In this document: piece after piece, positions 1 to 9,000 of the stretch
How positions within the stretch are numbered: position 1 is the first letter of the stretch
Layout: every line of letters begins with the position of its first letter
DNA from: Sporocytophaga sp.
GTDB lineage: Bacteria; Bacteroidota; Bacteroidia; Cytophagales; Cytophagaceae
Assembly (NCBI RefSeq): GCF_017745095.1
Contig: NZ_JAGHZZ010000012.1
Span: forward strand, 1 to 55,272
Reading direction: 5' to 3'
Length of the DNA stretch: 55,272 nucleotides
The notes under the pieces: model-generated
What the model saw: the letters and a program-made list of their open reading frames with translations, nothing else
Database searches by the model: none
Told to the model about the DNA's origin: nothing
Program-made: the position numbers and the translations under genes

Positions 1-3000
1 AAGAAAGAACATTCGTACCCGAAACGACAGGGATTTTGCGATCGCTGAAAGTTGCAAGCACATTGCCAAGATGATTGCTCCCCTCAAACAGTTTTATACC
101 TGTTTTTGTTGCAAACATTGTATTGGATACCGCCCCTAAGGTAGTAAAATTTCTATTCAAATTTACCATTCCAAGTCTGCTGCTGCCATAAACAGACTGC
201 TCTTTCCAGAAAAACTCCTGCACCGATGCACTTTTGCTTAGCTCGTAAGTGCTCATTACATTTCCAGAAGCATCTCTCACATAATACGTCGTTATCCAGG
301 TAGAAGCATCCCCTTTGGTTGCTGCAGGCTTCTCTATCTTGGCAACTCTGTTCCCCTGTGCATCGTACTTGAACTCCATATCAGGTTTTGTGCTACTTGA
401 AGAACGGGTCACCTTCGAAATCTTTCCGCTTACTGTCCATTCTATATTCGCTATTTTTTCCTGATCATCGAATTTCAGATTGCCTATTTCATCATAATCA
501 TAGTTATTGTCAATTTGATTATCAATATCATCAGCGTAGTTTGTATTGCTTACAATATCACCTACTGATCTTAATCTGTTCGTATTCCTGGTATATCCAT
601 TTGCTATTGTCTCATACTTGTATGTCAGATCATCCATTGCTAATGGTGAAGTTGTACCTGTCGTTACCAGTTTTCCATTACGCTTCAGCTTTAGAATATT
701 ACCATTAGGGTCATATTTAAAGGTTTCCTGATATGAACCGTCATTTGCAGCATTCCATGCATTGGTTGCAAGATTGATACTGCTATATGCCTTCATCTGT
801 GTGATACGGTTCAACTGATCATATCTGTATGTAGTTGTTTGAGGTAATGCTTGACCAAAGGTAGCCGAAGTTGGATTGCCGTCTGTAATTACAGTAGTCA
901 TCCGGCTGATATTACCATTGTACAATCCCGGTGCATCGGTATTCAATGAAGTAATTCCAGCTGCTGAAGGTATCATGTCATTCAAGGCAGAAATCGTTCC
1001 TATCGGCTTATAATCTCCGTCAAAGTAATGAAGATTATAACCATAAGCATCTTTACCTACATTCTTATTCAAACCATCTTTTCCTGTGAGTGCATTCTGG
1101 TTAGCATCTTTACCTACATCCCTTGTTACATCAAGAGTTCCAGAGTTCACAGATTTAACCCATCCCTGAATTGTATAAGCATAATCCATTGCCTGTGCCT
1201 TATCATGGCCCAATTCTGTTCTCGCAAGAGGACCATGTTTATAGTAGAAATACTTCGCATCCCTGTTCCATACAATACCATTCTCGCTGGTATATGCATG
1301 CGTGATCCTGTTATCCGCATCATACGCATACCTGTGGAAGAACTGATCAGGTTTACCTTGCTGGTATGCCACTTCGTTCACATTACCACTGATCAGGTCA
1401 TAAGTATAATCTATTTTCTTAAAACGCTGGCTCTCTCCTGTCCCTGAAAGGACTGTCGTCAATGCAGTATTATCTTGTACAAGGCTCTTTACATTGCCAT
1501 GAATATCATAGGAATAATGCGTTGCATGGTCATAAGCAGTACCTGATGCTTCCTGATAAGTCACAGAAGCCACACGTTTCTTCAGATTTTCCTGAGTTAA
1601 GCCAGGAATGGTGAATGTTGCTACATCATAGTATGATTTTGTGATCTGCCTCTTGTCTCCCTGAGCAAGCCATGTAAGGAATGCTGCTGTAGGAACCTGA
1701 GTGCCGTTATTGGATTTGGTTTTCGTTGAAATGCTGTTTGCAGGTGTTTGAAGGATTTCTCCTACCTCAGTAATCCTTCCCAGATTATCATAAACAGTAT
1801 AGCTATAACCTTGTTTCGGACTGAAGTTAAACTGCTTTGTGTTCTGTGACACGATAATCCTTCCAAGCTCGTCGTACCACATTTTGCTGCTGTACGTATC
1901 CCGCTCATCGTCCATTTTAAGAACGGTGCTGGAATTTCCGGAGATTACAAGATTATTCCTGTCGCTGAATGTCATAGACAGCAGGGTATTCGTATTCCCA
2001 CTAATGCTTCTGTTTACCCACGTAGTCGCTATACCTCCTTCTATCGTTTTCAGGATGACCCCTCCATCTCCTACCAGATAACCTGTTTTATAATCTACAA
2101 AATGGACATCTCTGAAATTATTTGAGCCTATTACACCATCCGTAATCTTTGTCCAGGAATAGGTTGTTCCGCTCAGACTTGCCTTGAACAGCGATCCTCC
2201 ATCTCCCGCAGCAAATCCAAACGAAGCGTCTACAAAGTAAACTGCGTTCAAAGATGATGCACCTGTAACGCTTTCCTGTGTCCAGCTTGCTCCTCCATTG
2301 ACAGATTTGTATATCACTCCCTGATTACTCGTATTTGCCCCTACAGCAAAGGCAAGGTTCTCATTCACATACTGTACATCTTTGAAATTGATATTGGTCG
2401 CTGCAGGGCTCACTGAAACTGAAGCGGTAAAGTTATCTGTACCGCCATTAACAGTGCGAATAATCGTTCCTGTTGAACCTGCCGTACCTGCATCTCCTAC
2501 TGCAATACCTTTATTTGCATCTATAAAATCAACTGATCTCAATGTTCTTCTCGTTGATGAATTCAGATCGGTCCAGGTTAAGCCTCCGTTGTTGGTTTTT
2601 GCAGCTGCGCCGTCCTTACCCACTGCATATCCTATCACAGGGCTCACCATATCCGTTGCATACAGGATCTGAGCATCAACATTACTCACTGATGCAAAAG
2701 TTACACCAGCAGTACCTGCGGTAGTTGAACGGATAATCTTTCCTGCAACTCCTACACCAAGACCTGTGGAACCGGATATTGCCAGACTTCTGATCGACTC
2801 AATCATTCCTGATACAACCGGAGACCATGAGCTTCCGTCTGCAGATCTGAAGATGCTGCCATTATCGCCAGCTACATAAAAATCCGTTCCTGCAAGGGCT
2901 GTCTTATACAATGCTTTTGCAGGTGTCGCAGGAAGAGCTGTTGACCAGCCGGAAGCACTTGTGCCTCCTCCTGTGCTCGTGTATAGTACCTGGCCTGTAG

Positions 3001-6000
3001 ACGAGGTAATCACTCCTGCCGTATTGCTCTTGAAGCACACATCCGTCAGGTTATAACTCACACCTGTCGGAGCCAGCTTCCATAATGCTCCGTTATTGGT
3101 CGTTTTTAATACAGTACCATCCGTTCCAACAGCATAACCTGTTGTCGATGATGTCGTTACCTGAACACCATTAAGTGCAGTTGGTATCACTTTGCCTCCT
3201 CTGTCCGTCCATACAGATCCTGCATTTGCAGTTACATAGATCCTTCCGTCACCTGAAACCACAGCACCATTATTAGCATCAAAGAAATGGATCGACCTCG
3301 CATCAGTTGTACCCGTTAAATTTGTTACTGCAACTGCCCAGGTTTGTCCTCCGTCGGCAGTGATTTTTACTGTTCCATTGGTGTAAATCGCTTCCCCTCT
3401 GGATGCATCATTGAAATACATGTCTTTAACACCCGGGCCCACAATAGAGGTCCAGGTAGTTCCCGAAGGGCCAGCGTTAGTTGTTTTGTATATGGTACCG
3501 TTTGCAAGGACACATCCGTTGCTCGCATCCTTAAAGTGAATAGCAGCAATTGCTGAAACTGGCAAAGCTCCGCCAGCTGTATTAGTGGCAATTGAAGTCC
3601 AGGTTCCAGCACCATCTGATGACACATATAAAGAACCATCAGTTGCTCCGGCATATACATCAGAAGCACTTCTTGTACTGATAGCGCTATATGTTTTGGA
3701 ACTATTCAGATTTGTTTTTGCCTTCCAGGACAAACCACCGTTGCTCGTATTTTCTACAGCTCCGTTGCTCTTTACTGCAAATCCAACATAACTCGGAAGA
3801 ATATCAAGATCCGTATAAGTTGTGGCAGCTGAAGAAGCATTGGCCCATGTTTTACCTCCATCTGAGGTTTTGATAATATTACCTCCGCTTAGAAGCACTC
3901 CCTGGTTCATATCTCTGAAGAACATATCTGTTACACTGCCATTTATACCAGTGGCAACAGCTGACCAGTTCGCTCCTCCGTCGGTTGATTTTAATATAGT
4001 ACCATCATCACCCGCTGCAATACCGGAATTCGCGTTCAGCATTTGCACTCTGGTAAGCGTGTTAGCCCATATTGCTGTCATCGCTGTCCATGTCTTTCCT
4101 GCCGGTGAACCGCTGCTGGAGTACAGATATCCCTGGTTGTTAATATTTGCTGTCAGGTAAGCAAGGTTATTGGATGTAAAATTTACATCTGTCGCTTCTT
4201 TTCCCGCAAGCAGAGTATTCAGCGTGGTATTCTGGGTGATCGTTGTACCTCCCGATGAAATTTCCCATATCATACCAGACTTCTCATAGATCACACCTGT
4301 ATTATCGTCATAAAGGTATACACTTATAAGGTTTGCTGCTGTTCCTATCGGAAGGATTGTCCAGTTTGCTCCACCATTGGTAGTCTTCAATACTGTACCT
4401 CTGTCTCCTACCGCAAAACCTACTCCGGTACTTCTGATATTCACATCATTTAAGGTCATGGTTCCTACTGCACTCAGAAGGGACCAGGTCTTTCCATTAT
4501 CCGTTGTAGAATAAATATAACCTTTTCCTCCCAGATTACCGGTTAGGAAGCCGTTACCATTGCCTGTAAACTGCGTGCCTGTTACCTGAAGGCCTGCTTC
4601 AAGGCCATTATTTGAAGATACAGTACTAAGAATATCCATCGTCTGGTGATCGGGTACATTCTGCGCCACCAACTGATTTAATGAGTTATAGGTATAAGTG
4701 GTTGCGAGCGTATGGTCTGTAAACACAGTACGCTGATTATTTTTCCTGTCAACTTTGATCTGAGCAAGAGAAGTTTGGCTTGTAATCTTCTTCACACCTG
4801 CAGGTGGAACAGTTCTTACAAGATTACCTGCCTGATCATAATAATAAAGCGTGTAATGATGTTCTTTATCTCCGTATTTCACCCCAAAGTCTTCATAAGA
4901 AGAAAGACACTTATCTATGTATTTCGTCTGGAAGGATGTTTTTACATCTGCTATATAGGTCGTGTATTTCTGACGTGCGTTGTAGATAGCAGTATTGATC
5001 AGTTCCTTTCCGCAGGAGTCAGAAATGGTTACTATAGGCGATGCGGTAGGATTACATAGAAATTTTTGAGGCGTACAGTCTGTTTTTGCTGTAATTGTTA
5101 CGCTTGCAGAAAGACCCGGACAGCCTTGTCCAATATTAAGAGTATATGTTCCGGGAGCTGTTACTGTAATACTTCTGGTGGTCGCGCCTGTTGACCAACT
5201 ATTGTTTACCAGAGAAGATGAGGTAAGTACAGTGGTGGTACCCGGACACAATTCCATATCTCCTGTAAAGATTCTCAGATAATCAGGTTCCTTTATACTC
5301 ACTGTAGAAGTATGTGCGCACACTCCTGAAGCATCCGTAACGGTCACAGTATAAGGACCACTGGTTAAATTAACAAGATCTTCTATATTATCATTTCCCG
5401 GTATATGCTTCCAGTCGATTTTAAACGGAGCTTCTCCTCCCTGAATTATGAGGTTGGCAGCACCAACGTTTCCTCCTGGACATGTATTGTCAGTTCCACT
5501 AATACTTGTAATCAATGTACATGGTTTCGGACAAGGTACATCATTATTTTTCAGAGTCTCTGTTTTGGATTGGGTACAACCACGGCTGTCTGATACTGTA
5601 ACACTATATGAGCCTGCTCCTACCTGACCTGCATTGGGTCCGTCATTTGTACCTGAGATATGGCTCCAGTCATAGGTTATTGTTCCCTGACCTCCCGATA
5701 CATTGGCTACCAGTGCTCCGTTTGTTGCTCCTGCACATATAGGTGAAACTCCCATAAGGTCCAATTTGAAATCAGAACAAATACCACCTCCGCAAGGAGT
5801 CTCCGATTCTCCGACTGTTCCGTTTGCCGTAGCTATACATCCTTTGGTATCCGTTACAGTTACAGTATAGATTCCTGCTGTCAGGGCTGTAGCTGTTACA
5901 CCGGATTGGCTTGTTCCGCTCCACAAATATGTATAAGGAGCAGATCCGCCGGCTGGTACAGCAGTCAATGTCCCGTCTTTGCCTCCCTTGCAGCTTGCAT

Positions 6001-9000
6001 CTGTTTTTGTTACCGTTGCTGCAAGCTGGGCGGGCTCTGTAATGACCAGGCTGCCTACAGTTTTGGTGCAATTTTTAGAATCTGTTACTGTAAGACTATA
6101 TGTACCGGGAGGAAGTAAGGATGCAGTACTTGTTGCTCCGGTACTGGTGATTACAGAAGGTGCGCTTACGTTTGTCCAGGCAAATGTATAAGGAGCTGTT
6201 CCGCCGGATACCGTTGCGACAATAATACCATTGTTCTTGCCTTTACAGGTCACATTGGTAATATTGGTTGTAGCATTAAGCGCGTCCGGTTGGGTAATTG
6301 TATAATTATATGAAGTAGAACAACCTGCACAAACAAGATTTGCAGTATATGTTCCGGGTGCAAGGCTTGATATGGTATTCGTGGTTGCACCTGTATTCCA
6401 GGTAACAGAGCAAGTAACACCCTGGCCAGGTGTGCATGAGCAGTCTGTTGTAGCAGGACTGTTTACTGTTCCTCTCGTCTCTATACCATTGGCATCACAG
6501 ATGTCCACCCTTCCGTTGACCTCACCTATATTTGTTCCTGAGCTTGGATTGGAAGTGATGCCACTTACCTTCACCGAAGCACAGGAAGATCCGATACCAT
6601 TAAGATTTCCCCATATGTAAAGGTCTTTGGTCTGAATCTCTGTACCAGCTGCAAGTTTGAACTGATTCTTGAATTCTATCTTATCGGTAACAGTGATTTT
6701 ACCTTTGTTATGATTGATAACACTTACGCCTGCTGTACTCGAGAAAAGTTGAGTTACATTCAGTGCTCCCGCATTATTTAAAATATTATTGTTATATAAA
6801 ATGCCAGTGGCTCCGTTATTGATGTTTAATGTACAGTTGTTATTGATTGTACCAGCATTGGATACGGTATTGCTGGCAGTTACAGTACCACCATTGGTAA
6901 ACACAGCCGTTGCAGAGTTAAGGTAAATACCACGTATAGTTAAGTTATGATAATTGTTCAATATACCTGAATATCCGGTTGGTAAAACGGCATCACCTGC
7001 CGTGCAGGTAAGAGTAGCATAATTTTCAAGTGTACCACCTCTCAACTCAAAGCCGTTCATATTCAGCGTTCCGTAGTTTTTGATCGTGCTTCCCGCTGTG
7101 GTGATGATATAAGGTAGTGTTGACAAGCCATTAATCACTAAGGTACCACCGTTCATGTTCAGACCGCTCGGATTAAATGTTCCACAGACAATAAAGGTAC
7201 TTCCGCTATTAAGGGTTACCGTGCCTGATGCATAGGTAGAATTGGCAGGCAAGATTAATGTTCCGCCTTTATTGACCGTGATGTTTCCGTTAAAGCTTGT
7301 GTTTTGAGGAATACAAACTATTATTGTTTCACCGTTCACACCATTATTTGCTGCAGATATATTATCATTGGCAACTGCATTTCTTGCACAGCTTTGACTA
7401 CAGCTATAAGTCGTTGCCTTCGAACCGCTGTAACAGTCATTCTGAGGAGTGGATGGAGGCGCAGGATTGCCCGGAGCCTGTGTAAAATTCACATTCAGGT
7501 TAATACTTCCATTGTTGGCTCCATTACAGCTGCTATTAGTCACTGTCGGGGTTACAGACAAGGTTGGCTCCTTAATTTCTGTTGTATTGTTCACCACGCA
7601 TCCTACATTATCTGTAACCGTTACAGTGTAAGCTCCTGCAGAAAGTCCGGTTTGATTTGCAGGATTGCTTGTTCCCGCCACATGCTGCCAGTCATAAACA
7701 TAGGGAATATTATTAGTTCCTGAAGTTGCTAATGTAATTGAGCCATTGGTCGCTCCCGGACAAGTAGTATTAACACCTGTTGCTGTAAGAGTGAATTTAG
7801 GATATCTTGTAATTGAAGAATTTACTATAGCTGCATTACAAAGACGGGTTGTCACCAATAAAGAATAAGTACCTCCGACATTTGCAGTAATGGTACGGCT
7901 GTTATTTGTATTAGGAATAATTATGTTATTAAGCCTCCACTCATAAGATTGGCCTGTAATAGAGGATGTAAGCGTTACTTCCCCTCCTTCACAAAAACCA
8001 ACCGCAGAAGGAACAATTGTTGCTACCGGAACAGGATTTACTGTTACCTGGAATGGAGCGGAAGTTTCAACACAGCCATTGGCTCTTGTTACTTTTACCT
8101 GATACATTCCGCTGATTTTTGCATAGATGAATGATCCTGTTCCAGGAAGAGTCGTAACAGTTGTGCCCACTTTACGTGTCCATTGATATGTACCATTGGA
8201 ACTTGTTACAGAAGAGCTGAGCTTTACTGAATCACCCTGACAGAATGTAGCAGAAGTGGCAGCTATAATAGATGGCCCATCAGGCTCAGTTAAGGTAATT
8301 GTAGTAGGATACTGACATCCTTTTGCATCGGATATTGTCACTGTGTAAGGTCCTGCTTTAAGGCCAGTCTGATTCTGACTAGTCGGATTCGTTGCAAGAG
8401 TGGCTCCGAATTGAGACCAGGCATATGTATACGGAGTTGTACCTCCTGAAGGGGTAACAGCAATTGCACCGTTTGTTCCTCCATAGCAGGTCAGATGTGT
8501 CGGTGTTGTTGTCGCATTCAGTATATTTGGCTGTGTAACTGACACCGAGGGAACATTTTTAGTACAGCCATAAAGGTCTGTGATTACAGCTGTGTATGTT
8601 CCTGCCTTGATACCCGATATATCTTTGGTAGTAGCATTGTATCCCGAAGTTGCCTCAGTCCAGGCAACTGTGTATGGAGACCAGCCACCTGATATGGCAA
8701 GCGTAACTGCTCCTGTTGAGCCTCCGTTACAGGCCACATTTGTAGCAGTTGAAGTTGCGTTCAGAACTGAGGGATTAGCAAGGGTTGCTGCAGATGAAGT
8801 GGCAGTACAGTTATTTTTATCTGTGATGGTAAGAGTATATGAACCAGCACCCTGACCTGAAAGAACTTTGAACGGAGGCTGAACTCCGGAAATCACAGTT
8901 CCACCCTTTTTCCAAACATATGTATATACCGGCGTTCCTCCGCTGACCTCAGATATGAATCCTCCATTGGTCTCATTATTACATTTGATTTCAGTTTTCG

